A DNA stretch of 64,000 nt from Rhizomucor pusillus (taxonomy: Eukaryota > Mucoromycota > Mucoromycetes > Mucorales > Lichtheimiaceae), in NCBI GenBank assembly GCA_900175165.2, contig FWWN02000364.1:1-64000 (forward strand). Reading direction: 5' to 3'. How positions within the stretch are numbered: the first letter of the stretch is position 1; the number at the start of each line of letters is the position of its first letter. The notes beneath the pieces were generated by a model. The model was not told the origin of the DNA. It did not search any database and worked only from the letters and a program-made list of their open reading frames with translations. Both the position numbers and the translations under genes were made by a program. Below, piece after piece: positions 34,857 through 44,514 of this stretch.

Positions 34857-36781
34857 ATGAGCAAATACTCGGGCCTTCCTGACATTGTAAGTCTTATGCT
34901 TGGTACGCAGAGAGACAGCATCGTAGTAACGTCCGTCTATAGGATGACCAGCCGGACGTGTTTGAAACGCCTGACGTAGACGAGAGCACTACTAGTACAT
35001 CAGTCTTTAATGATCAGGTACAGCTCAAATCGCCGCTCGCTATCGTTTGTTGCAACAATGAACTGACGCTTATCCGTTGCAGTCAAGCGATGAGGATGAT
35101 GGCAATGAGAATGTTGTACGCTCTCGTGTCTCCGTCAAGGAGGCGAGCGCTAGGTTCAAAGACAGTGTTGTCGATTCTACCGAAACAGGTTTGTCAGACT
35201 TTGACGAAGCACTGCTGCCGTTGGTGGAACTATATAATGACGCGTTGTTTGCAAAGATTTCTCGGATAGGTTGAGTCGCAGAAAGAAGGCAATGTATAAA
35301 AGTTACACACGTCGACCTTTGGAAACAACAGAGTATGAATTATTGCCCAAAGAGCTTGAGCTACAAGAGACAGCGCTGCAGAAACTGCGGCGATTGATGT
35401 ACGAAGTCCAGGAGTTGAATGAACAAGTCGAAAAGTCACAAGTTTGTTATCTAGCGTGGATGCATAGAGCAATAGATCAGTATTTTAATGTATGTTCAAT
35501 TGCACTTAGGAGCCTGTAGATGGCAAGATCAAGCAGGAAGACTTTATGTCACAAATCACTTATTTGCAGAATGACTTGTCGCGTCTCAGCCAACGACTTG
35601 GAGAACATACAGATGAAGAGATTGGAAGTGCCGCAACCTATGGCAAACGTATAGATGAGGCGAAACAGCTGATCAAGCAACTGGAAGCGTACAAAAGTTT
35701 ACCCATCAGTACTAAGGTTGCCAACGAAGAGAATGACGACACTGTGGTTGTTGAGAAAAACGATAAGGGCGATGTAAGAGACTTGCAAGATACGGGATGA
35801 TTGGAGATCAAGGATTATAGCTCAAATATTTCCTTACACTTGAAGGTTGTAACATACGAGTTATATTATACCCCAGAGACAGCAAAGCTGCGCAAAGAAT
35901 CGAAATTGACGGATATCGACGAGCGAATCGCAAAACTGGAAAGTCTTATTGGAACCAGCTCAGGACATTCTCTTGATGGCCTGGTGAGTAACGGGCGAGA
36001 GTTTGCGAATATGCCAGATTCCATATATTGATCAAATATACTAGCCTCCAACTCTAGCTACCTCGTCTGTTGTCGGTGCCCTGACGAAACTCGAGCAACA
36101 GATTACAATCTTGGCACAGCCAAGGCAGCTTGAAACTGTTGCACGCAGACTGAAGATACTGATTAGTGAATTGGATAAGCTCAACGAACTAAAATCCGGA
36201 AGAAAGGATAACAGCCTTGGGTTCGGGTTCTCCAGCAATATTGGCTCTAGTCTGTCGACGGCTGCTGGAATGGCAACCACCAGCGTCAAAGCAGGTGGAT
36301 CTGAAGAAAAGCCTAACGCAGGTGTTTCAACCGATACCGAAGAGAAGGTACCGTATACTACAGGTACCGTTTGATAGCTCTCCTTTTGATTCACAAAGGA
36401 TTCTTCTTTACTAGGTCAACCAATTATTTACAACGATGGAAAAAGTTGATCCTCTGTTGAACCTCACTCCAGCGTTGCTTACTCGATTGAAAGCGCTTCA
36501 AGGTTTGCATTCAGAGGCTGCAACATTCAGCCAATCTGTGAAGGTGATCTCCGAGGAACAAGTCCGCATAACAGATGAACTCAAGAGCTTAGCGTCTACA
36601 TGTGACTTGGTAAGCGATCTACCTACCGGGTTTACACAAAATGAATGGCTGCTCATGTATTGCAAAATAGTTGAACAAGAGTTTGAAAGAAAATGAGGAC
36701 ACAGTAACCAAGAATATCAATATCATTGACGAACGAATGGCCGATCTCGTCAAGCGCGTGGGTGCCCTCACATCCTCATAG
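34857..36781 (+). CDS. dynactin subunit 2 (dynamitin, p50)
   Basis: Subunit of the dynactin complex that links dynein to cargo and organises the shoulder. Nine exons (34857-34886, 34943-35017, 35083-35188, 35257-35441, 35510-35773, 35846-35983, 36045-36347, 36415-36609, 36671-36781) give 468 residues. Seen: MSKYSGLPDI followed by DDQPDVFETPDVDE (family N-terminus), TDFSDRLSRRKKAMYKSY, a coiled-coil region (LRRLMYEVQELNEQVEK), VTYELYYTPETAKLR, a Ser/Gly-rich linker, VNQLFTTMEKVDPLL, and a helical C-terminus. The fourth exon starts at an acceptor AAAG that restores DFSDR, as in animals. Presence fits a filamentous fungus with long-range dynein transport. Confidence 0.9.
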
Positions 36782-36883
36782 AACAGTATCTTCCAACCCG
36801 GATGAACTCTTAATTAATATACCAATCTTCTCTATTCGACTATTTTCTGCATTTGTAAGATGAGTTTATTGTTACGTCCGAGT

Positions 36884-37363
36884 CTATTGTTGGTCCTTGT
36901 ATTGCTTTGCCCACTAAAAGATTAAATATAAGCATATATAATATAGCAATGGTGAAATTAAAGAATTCATACCATCATAGAGGGAATCCATCGCTTTGGT
37001 TGTTGGTAACGGACCTACATCGTACAGAGCTGTGTTAGGGCACGCGATCTTCATATCTCCTCTCGCACATAACTGCTTCAAAAACACACCTCTTTTTCGG
37101 CCGATACGCTCCAAATGAAACCGATAGTCACAGCCATGCCGAGAGCAGCGACAGCAGTGTTAGCCTTCCATGTTTTGGGTTGGGCCCACCAACCACCGGC
37201 GGGGGACCTACACGGAACGACAGGTCAAGAAACAGTCCATTAGGCTTCATTAATCCGAGGAATTACCAAACTTCTTTGGGATAAGGATAGCGGCTGACAG
37301 CTCCCTTCACAGTATTGTTAATTCACGTTGTCAATGAAGAAAATAAATTAGGCTTTTTACCAT
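36884..37363 (-). CDS. 76-residue single-pass membrane protein, probably mitochondrial
   Basis: Five coding exons: 37361-37363 (ATG alone), 37267-37304, 37090-37207, 36973-37014, 36884-36913; they join in frame. Seen: a short N-terminus with RYPYPKEVWSPAGGWW, one hydrophobic segment (TAVAALGMAVTIGFIWSV), then a basic tail with PKRWIPSMMWAKQYKDQQ. The pattern PKEVW-SPAGGW plus a tail P-KRWIPSxxW resembles small inner-membrane proteins of mitochondria in fungi, but I cannot name the family. The join is supported by uninterrupted frame through four introns and by conserved-looking ends; it would be missed by single-frame gene finding. Confidence 0.65.
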
Positions 37364-37457
37364 TGTAGAGCAAATGATTTTCAAGCAAAAGGGATTCCAG
37401 CGTAGCTGTAGTAAACAGCGCTTGAGGTCTAGCGGAATTCCTGTGACTCGGTCTTCC

Positions 37458-38241
37458 ATGGACACCGACCATTCGATCCCATTAACGAATATTGCGGTGA
37501 TGACTGGTTACCATGGAGACATAGACTACCCAAAGGTGATGATTTATTATATACAGGCAATTGTTATTAGATCAGTTTCTATCTGTGCTAACCCTTGTAT
37601 CTATTACTTTTGATTGGATCCGTTACCGCTCATATGAACATTACGAAGATTCCCTGTTCTGACCTCGTTTTTTCATGAACGGCATTCTTGGAAAAGAGAA
37701 CATTTTAATTAATGTAATATTACTGCTGATTTATCCCAACTATTTGTAAGTCGCTTCATCGTCGTTGTTGTGGCAGACGAAGGGGAAGCGTCAGAGAAAT
37801 TCGTTCCACCACCGCAGCATGAAGGTTTCACACCTGTCACCTCCGCTTCTGCGATGGATTCTTTGCAAGAACTGCCTGGCCACATTCAATCGTTCTCTGG
37901 CGAGATCGACGGCAACATTGTGACGACTGTGTGTGTGCACGCGCCTAACAGGAAACCTTGGAAGATTGCTCATGCGTTTGAAATAGGAAGCTGCCGAAGC
38001 TAAAGCAGAAGCCAATACAGCTCACCAGTTGCTGAACAGTGCCGCGAAACTACAGCAAACAATACCAGAACTTCAAGGCGATAAACTTTGGAATATCACA
38101 GGTAAATATCAACAAAGAAACGTATCAACAGATGCAATCGCTGATCATCCATGTATGTCAGTAACGTTTCAGGACTGTTACAGCACGTATACCATGGCCG
38201 GTGGTAAGATCTTCGGCGTCACACGAAGCAATCCCAACTAG
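37458..38241 (+). CDS. unresolved multi-exon gene, function unknown
   Basis: Coding-like exons on the plus strand: about 37458-37535 (MDTDHSIPLTNIAVMTGYHG), a stretch near 37570-37660 with a membrane-like run (FLSVLTLVSITFDWIRYRSY), 37776-37920 (DEGEASEKFVPPPQHEGFTP...), 37992-38100 (EAAEAKAEANTAHQLLNSAA, helical), and 38173-38241 (DCYSTYTMAGGKIFGVTRSNP, stop). I could not fix the joins and do not recognise a family. It may be one gene or two. Confidence 0.45.
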
Positions 38242-38640
38242 TAGAAAAGCCTTCTCTTTTACGGATGATATCCCGTACGATTTACACACTGCATTTGTCG
38301 ATCGAATTTATGGAATGCACTTGCAGCTCGTTTCGCACAAAAATGAGGGTTAGCGAAACAATCGACTTAAAAAAATACCGGTACATCGACACCAAATAAT
38401 CACTTTCCTTCATTGTGAAAAGTACTTTATTCAAGTGATGAAAATAATTGTACACACAGTATCTTTTGAAATCGCGAGTTGAGGAAATCTACAAATTCAA
38501 GAACTTTGTCAGTAGTGATGATGCATCAAAATATTACAATGAGAAAATGTTTGAGGAGGGTAAAACAATGCTGCTGGGAATAGTAGTAATGGATAGAATG
38601 CGCGGCGGCGGTAGATGTTATATTGTCGGTGCGGGTATAT

Positions 38641-40142
38641 TACGATGCGACTCTTTGATATTCTTCCAGCGTGTCTGAATTGTATCCAAAGTTTACACCA
38701 TTGCAACGAGTTTTGGCGGCGACGGGGACTAAATGGAAACAAAGGTTGTGATGAGTGTTTTCCTTGCTTCAACAACCAAATGATGAATAGAACTTACAGA
38801 ACCATTGCCACCACTTATCACCCATGACTTCCGTCCAGTTTTTGAATGTTCCTTGATTGAACACATTTTTCCCAGAATGTGTAAACGTATCAGGCTTTTT
38901 CGTTGATTGCTTGTTGGTCCACGCTCGAAATTGGATGTTTTCTATTGTCGTCCGGTTCAATGTAACCAACCAGAGGTGTGAGCAAGTGAATGTTCCTATC
39001 GCAATCATGACAATGCCAGATCTTCGTGGACGTATTCGTAATCAGTTACTTGTATCTGGTGGCGTGTTATCCGGTATATTTAAGCTTACAGAACGATCAA
39101 AGCAATGACTATTCCGCTGTAGGTTGTCTACAATGCATGTGACAGGTCAGTGACACAGTTGTTATGGCTGTCAGCATTTTTGAAAATAAGATTATATACC
39201 AAGCCATTCCCCATGATGAATGCTGCTAAGGTCGTCGTGAAGACCCAGGTGGCCATCCCGGAGGTGTAGCATATGAACTGGATGAAATAACGGTAATTGG
39301 CATAGCCGACGCACCCGTTTACCCTAGCTTTCCCCATTAGCAGACCAAATTATCAAAAACAGAACGCATCCTTTGCGTCATACACACCAGGGACAATGGC
39401 TATATATAGCAGTTTAGAGTCTGAAAGCATCACATACAATGTGCCGTTAATGTCCGCACTTACTGATCCATTTTCAAGACGCAAGCATCGCAAACACGAC
39501 AGTGATGTGTGCGATCAGGTTTCCAGCATTGGCACGTCTCGCACCATTTCGAGCCACCGAGCAACGATGTATACGGTGACTCGGACGACTTATCCTGCTT
39601 TGCAACGGCTTCTTCTGGACTGATGGTGGATATCTAATGCATGATTGCCGGCGGCAGCGTCCGTCCGTCCGTGTGAGCCATTCAGTCGGCAGGCAATTTG
39701 ACTTTTCGGTGGCTAATTTACCTTCTTTGGACTTCCGGGTTTCTGCAATACGACTCTGGCGTAGGAACATAAGAACATAAGAACCCAAAGGTGCAATGGA
39801 ACGAGATACACGATAGCCTGTGCGCGATGTCCGTTCCGGAGCAACGTGACTAAATACAGGTGAGGTCAGAATCGGATTCTTGGCCATTGTATCACCAATT
39901 TGTCGGCAATGGCCTCCGTATTGTAACCTTTTTCTTACGCCTCCCCCTCCCCCCATTTTCCCTGACAAAAAGCAATTTGGTTTTGTCCTCCCCTCCCCCA
40001 AGTGGCTGGTGCGTGCATACTCACGGCAAAGCGGATCAAGGTATGTATAGTACATGAAGGTAACTAGGCAAAGAACAACGAGGACCGGCATCCAGCCCCA
40101 GTCGCGGTGCTGCCCTGGCTTCTTGCCCCGCGGTAATGGCAT
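38641..40142 (-). CDS. PFA3: DHHC protein S-palmitoyltransferase, Pfa3-like
   Basis: Membrane enzyme that attaches palmitate to cysteines, here resembling the vacuolar Pfa3. Seen: two N-terminal membrane segments (WMPVLVVLCLVTFMYYTYL), the cysteine-rich domain WCETCQCWKPDRTHHCRVCDACVLKMD, the catalytic DHHC with PWVNGCVGYANYRYF, TTTLAAFIMGNG, and the tail FNQGTFKNWTEVMGDKWWQWF followed by PVAAKTRCNGVNF. The DHHC motif is assembled from three exons: ...MD-CA, a 12-base exon 39388-39399, and G-GTAAAC... . The start at 40142 is the first Met before the first membrane helix; a longer upstream frame exists. The exon between the first helix and the Cys-rich domain is not fixed. Confidence 0.83.
39388..39399 (-). 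other. 12-base micro-exon encoding part of the DHHC core
   Basis: Reads CCATTGTCCCTG on the minus strand between AG (tatatAG) and GT (GTGTGT). Without it the two neighbouring exons do not encode His-His-Cys-Pro-Trp; with it the conserved sequence is exact and frame is kept. Confidence 0.8.
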
Positions 40143-40382
40143 TGGAAAGTCAGTAATTGCAGAGAATAGAAAGATCGCAGGCCAGCAGCGAGCATAGACG
40201 GGTGAATCCGTTTGGCAAAAGGAGCAGCAGCATACTTCATCCTGCTGGCCTTCGTGCTGCTTTTCGGCGTTGTTGCTTTGTTGTTGCTGATTATTCGGAT
40301 GCTTCATACATATACGAAACGGATGGCCTCCGACTACTAGTATACGGTTGGACAATCGTTCGAGCATTCAAAAGGGAAGAAC

Positions 40383-40384
<2 letters not shown>

Positions 40385-40417
<33 letters not shown>
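40385..40417. repeat. (GA)n microsatellite
   Basis: Seen: 33 bases of GA/AG dinucleotide repeat (its full length is unknown because an N run follows directly). It lies in the 5' region of the PFA3-like gene. Confidence 0.9.
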
Positions 40418-40431
40418 NNNNNNNNNNNNNN
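40418..40431. other. assembly gap, 14 N
   Basis: Seen directly: 14 N next to the GA repeat, so sequencing or assembly stopped in the repeat and the repeat may be longer. Confidence 0.99.
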
Positions 40432-41348
40432 TAGGGAGATGTAAGGGAAGAGGGAAGAAAAAAAAAAAGGAAAGGGGTCAAAAGAAAGGGGAAGTTGCTC
40501 GTCGTCTGCTTTTATTGATTTCGTGTGTCTTTCAAACAGCTCATGCATGTGGAACTCTGGCTCGTTCGGGGGTAAAGAAGATTTTGGGATTCAACCAATG
40601 GAACTGCCTTGCCAAGCAAAGGCACAGCTTCTGCCTCATCGGCCGTAGCAGACCCTTATCGGCATGTGCCTTTCCTCAGTTCTGCTTGGCTCCCAAAGCT
40701 CGGCGTCGAGGGTAAATTGTTTTGCCATCAGGGTCCCTCTTGTTCGTTGCACAATTTTGGTTAGCCAAAGTTACATATTAACTCACCCAAGATGCATAAC
40801 GCATTCTTGACAGTTACATCAAGTTGTTCCCTAGATTTGTTGCTAGGTCTTGTTTCCCTTTATCTAAGGCATCTCGTAGGTCAAATTTTGTGCAGGATCC
40901 TTCGGGACGGGCAGAATCGCTATAAGTCTCTCATTGCTCGCGTATGCGAAATATATCTATCAACCTAGTCTTTTGCAAGATTGCTAGGAAATTATACGTA
41001 ATTGCTGAAATTGTATGCACAGATGTTGTTGATAAAGACGCATCACTTCTGAATCTGTGAAGTCAGAATCATAGTTTTCTGCATGAACGATTTTTCGGAC
41101 AAGCTCTCTGACTTCAATGCATAATTGTCGCAGTGCAAGGCGATACATTAGAGGCCGTAAATTGCATTATCAGACTTTACATTCTTCCATAGCACTGCAA
41201 TAATTATTGTTATTATCCAAAAATGCAATGTCATAAATTTTGTTGAAACAATGGGAAATTGTTGTTAAAATTTGCTGCCTTGCATCATCGTGGTGTAAGA
41301 GACTAAAAAAGTAATTCTCGTTTATGCAGGAAGTTTTGACGTAAAAAA

Positions 41349-41870
41349 ATGACGTGCCGACATTGTTTTGAAATGATGACCCTGAAATTATTCAGTCCAT
41401 ACTTTTCGAGGGTGGACCTGCGTGCGTTTGTGGAAACACTTCTGCTCGCACGTTGCGTCTACGGACACACATACAAGAACTCCCACAAAATCACCTTGGC
41501 AACTCGCAAGGAAAAGAGATCGCCGCTTCAGGCCGATAACTGCCCGTGGAAGATGACAGTATCATGCACGAAAAAGACAGACGGCAAGTTGAAAGTGAAC
41601 AAAATCGACAATGTTCATAATCACGGCCTCGCTGCAGATCCGCTCTATCACCACCAGCATCGTCGATTGCTCAAGGAAGCCGGTGCGGGACTAGCTACAG
41701 CACTACAAGCAACGACTGCCCGGGATGGTCAACGCTTGGTTACCGAGCGAGATCTATACAACTTGCGTGCCAAGCTCGACCAAGGCTCGAAGAATTGTGT
41801 CGCTGATCTGTCTACTGCTAGCCCCAGACAGAGTCACGTACTTCAAGATATATTGTTGAAGATAAATTAA
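41349..41870 (+). CDS. orphan FAR1-type DNA-binding domain protein
   Basis: 173 residues, intronless. Seen: a zinc-binding fold like the N-terminal FAR1/GCM1-WRKY domain of Mutator-like transposases: CPWKMTVSCTKKTDGKL, then VNKIDNVHNHGLAAD (the terminal HNH pair). A coiled or helical Gln-poor tail follows and the frame stops; there is no DDE transposase domain in any following frame that I can see. Either a truncated MULE transposase or a domesticated DNA-binding protein. The neighbouring kilobase is gene-poor. Confidence 0.6.
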   Translation: MTCRHCFEMMTLKLFSPYFSRVDLRAFVETLLLARCVYGHTYKNSHKITLATRKEKRSPLQADNCPWKMTVSCTKKTDGKLKVNKIDNVHNHGLAADPLYHHQHRRLLKEAGAGLATALQATTARDGQRLVTERDLYNLRAKLDQGSKNCVADLSTASPRQSHVLQDILLKIN

Positions 41871-43040
41871 ATAATTAATTAATTAGATGCGTACTACTGT
41901 ATAACCTGGTCATCAAGAAAGCATCGGAGAGGAAAAAAACGACTTGAAGAACGAAGGAGGAAACCGAGTGCCCGCTTCCGTCGAGACGTGCGAAGGAGGA
42001 AAATGTACCAAGCAAAGAAGTACATTTCTAAGTGTGAGAGACGTATCACACAATGTGTTTTCGAGAAGAAGGAGTTTGGAGATCGAGGCGTCTCAAGACG
42101 GAAGAACGCCTAGCTAGATTTCAAGTACGTATCTACACGTCAACCAAGTTTTCGATCGCTGACTTAAAATCCATCCTAGAATACGAACTTCAAGTCGGAA
42201 GAGAGTATCAATATGTGTGAAGAAGGTTCCTGTCCAAAGCACATAGATATAGAGACTCTAAGAAAAGGAGGCCAATTGTAGGAGGTATTTGAATGTAACA
42301 TGCAGATTTAGGAGCAGTAGATCGAATCTCTGCTGAGCGTCGGTTTAGACCGAGAGCATGTATCTCTGCAAAGCTTTTATCAACTGATCTGACAAACGAA
42401 TTGAACGTGATGGCGCTGAAGTACGCAAAATAGGGTGCATTGCTCTCCTCTGACCGTCTATCATCTGCGTGCCTGCATGATTCTCGCAATCTGGCGCACA
42501 CACTTGGATCATATCTTCGACGAAACACTATTCTTACTATGTATCGTGGCCCAAAATGCCATTCACCATGTCTTCAAGCTTGTCTTTGAAGACCATGTAA
42601 ACAGACCCCAAACCTGGTTTTGTTCTTACCTTGACACGTAAAAATAATGAGGATATTTCACCCTACTGAGAATAAACCTCATAAAATATAAAAAGATGGT
42701 GCATTGCTAGTAAAGGATGTGCAAACAGTAACCAGTGCCTTAGGTTATCTTTATCCAAGATAGTCTATTGTCTAAACCCCGCAAAGAATATTTTCAAACG
42801 TTACACGGTGTAGATTTATGAGTTATGTCTAATGTTATTGTTCTTCGCAGCTCAATGCGGGAAAGAATGGAAACTAGGAGAGCAAAGGGGTTGCTCGACA
42901 TGAACATTCGGCAAAAAAAGAATCGAATTTTTGCAAGGCGAGCGTGAATCCTCATGATGTCAGTTTGACGTCTAGCTCGACTCCGACGGAACCTCTTTTC
43001 TTCCCCACTTTCCTTGTTTGCCACAATCGTGATTTTAAAC
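41871..43040. other. gene-poor region, possible transposon remains
   Basis: No complete gene seen. About 41955-42010 has an imperfect direct repeat (CGAAGGAGGAAA twice). The stretch nearest 43041 is the choline kinase promoter. Confidence 0.4.
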
Positions 43041-44468
43041 ATGGAGCGCAATGTCAGGGACTCTTCGATTCAAAGGAAATTCATACGTTGCATATCAGGC
43101 GTCATGGTACCGACTATCAAAAGTGTCAGTAGTCCCGCTTTGCTGGGCCCTACGGGTTCACTGTGCCTGAGCACCGATGCCGGCGAGCAAGCTGATCAAG
43201 ACTCTGTTCCGACGTGCGACAAGGTTATCGACCTTCTGTAAGGGCGTTGCTAGGCCACCGCGACTGGGTTACAGAAATTAAGGGGTGCATTGCCTTTTGC
43301 CGTGTGTGATAGACAGTTGAAAAACAAGCAAGATCTGGAAGCTGCTGTGCTCGATCTCGTTCGCACAGTCCTACCTGGCTGGGCAGATGGTGTATTTTCC
43401 ATTCGTTTGCAGCGAGTAAGCGGCGCCATGACAAAGTAAGAGGCCGTTGCCAAGATAATTATCAGTGAATGGGATTATAACGGACTCATACTTTAAAATT
43501 ACCAGCGCCGTATTCTTCGTGGATGCACCCAGGAGACCGCGTCTGTTGCTACGTGTATACGGCATCGGGTGCGAACAAGTCGTTGACAGGCAGCATGAAC
43601 TCGAGTGGTTGGCACGTCTTTCCCAGATGAGCACAGCTGTCGGCCCGCAGCTGTTGGCAACTTTTGGCAATGGACGCTTCGAAGAATATCTCGACTCGGT
43701 TACACTGACGCACGATGATCTTCGGGACCCGGAGACGTCAAAGCAAATTGCTCGATCACTCCGAGAATTGCACCGAGTAGCGGATATATACCCACCCTCG
43801 TCAGAAAACATTCGCGTAGAACTGTGGCGCAATGTATCAAAATGGTACGCCGTGGTGCGCGAGCTGTTGAACCAACAAGTTTGGCAACAAAAACTGAAGG
43901 ATTGCAACATGCAAACATTACCGTCAGAAATCGAACGGTGCAAAGCTGTCCTGGATAAAGTGCCAAGCAAAATAGTATTTGCACACAACGATGTAAGCAT
44001 ATCATTTTATCAAATTTTTGTAGCTGTGGTTTCGTCTTTTCTAAGATGTGAACGTAGACACAATATGGAAATGTGCTCCGACTCTCAAGATCTGGAGAGC
44101 TCGTTATTGTCGACTTTGAATATGCGGGATACAATCCACGAGGTTTTGATATCGCGAATCACTTTTGCGAGTGGATGTACAATTACCATGGCGAAAATCC
44201 GGCTACTATGAATGTGGATGATTTCCCAAGCAAAGAGGAGCAGTTGCTGTTTTTGCAAGCGTACTTAGAGGAGAAAGAAGAAGGAGATAGCACCTCAACA
44301 CCAGAAGAACTTCGACAAGAAATACTACATTGGGTGATGGCCAGTCATTTACATTGGGCACTGTGGGGACTTGTCCAGGCCAGCCAGAGCGAGATAGATT
44401 TTGACTACTTTACATATTCCAGACAGAGACTACAGGCTTTTCGAAAGCAACTTGATCTGTTCTCTTGA
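43041..44468 (+). CDS. choline/ethanolamine kinase
   Basis: Cytosolic kinase that phosphorylates choline (or ethanolamine) in the first step of the CDP-choline/ethanolamine pathway. Four exons (43041-43237, 43313-43435, 43506-43992, 44058-44468) give 405 residues. Seen: RVSGAMTNAVFFVD (conserved choline-kinase ATP-loop region), LLLRVYGIG, ATFGNGRFEEYL, the catalytic loop KIVFAHNDTQYGNVLR (HND...N) and VIVDFEYAGYNPRGFDIANHF (the Asp-Phe-Glu motif). Choline and ethanolamine specificity cannot be separated on sequence alone. Confidence 0.93.
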
Positions 44469-44514
44469 ATGTAATTTGTACATAGTAAGGTTGATAGATG
44501 ATGCTATGGTATTT

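Larger units (their letters stand above)
40143..41348. other. gene-poor region with GA repeat and assembly gap
   Basis: No supported coding exon. It contains the PFA3 5' region, the GA microsatellite with the gap, and AT-rich spacer. Confidence 0.5.

Noticed and set aside
39474..40367. 297-codon minus frame as one long protein
   Set aside because: Only its first part (the first membrane region) and its last part belong to the palmitoyltransferase, in different frames joined by introns; the middle is intron sequence.
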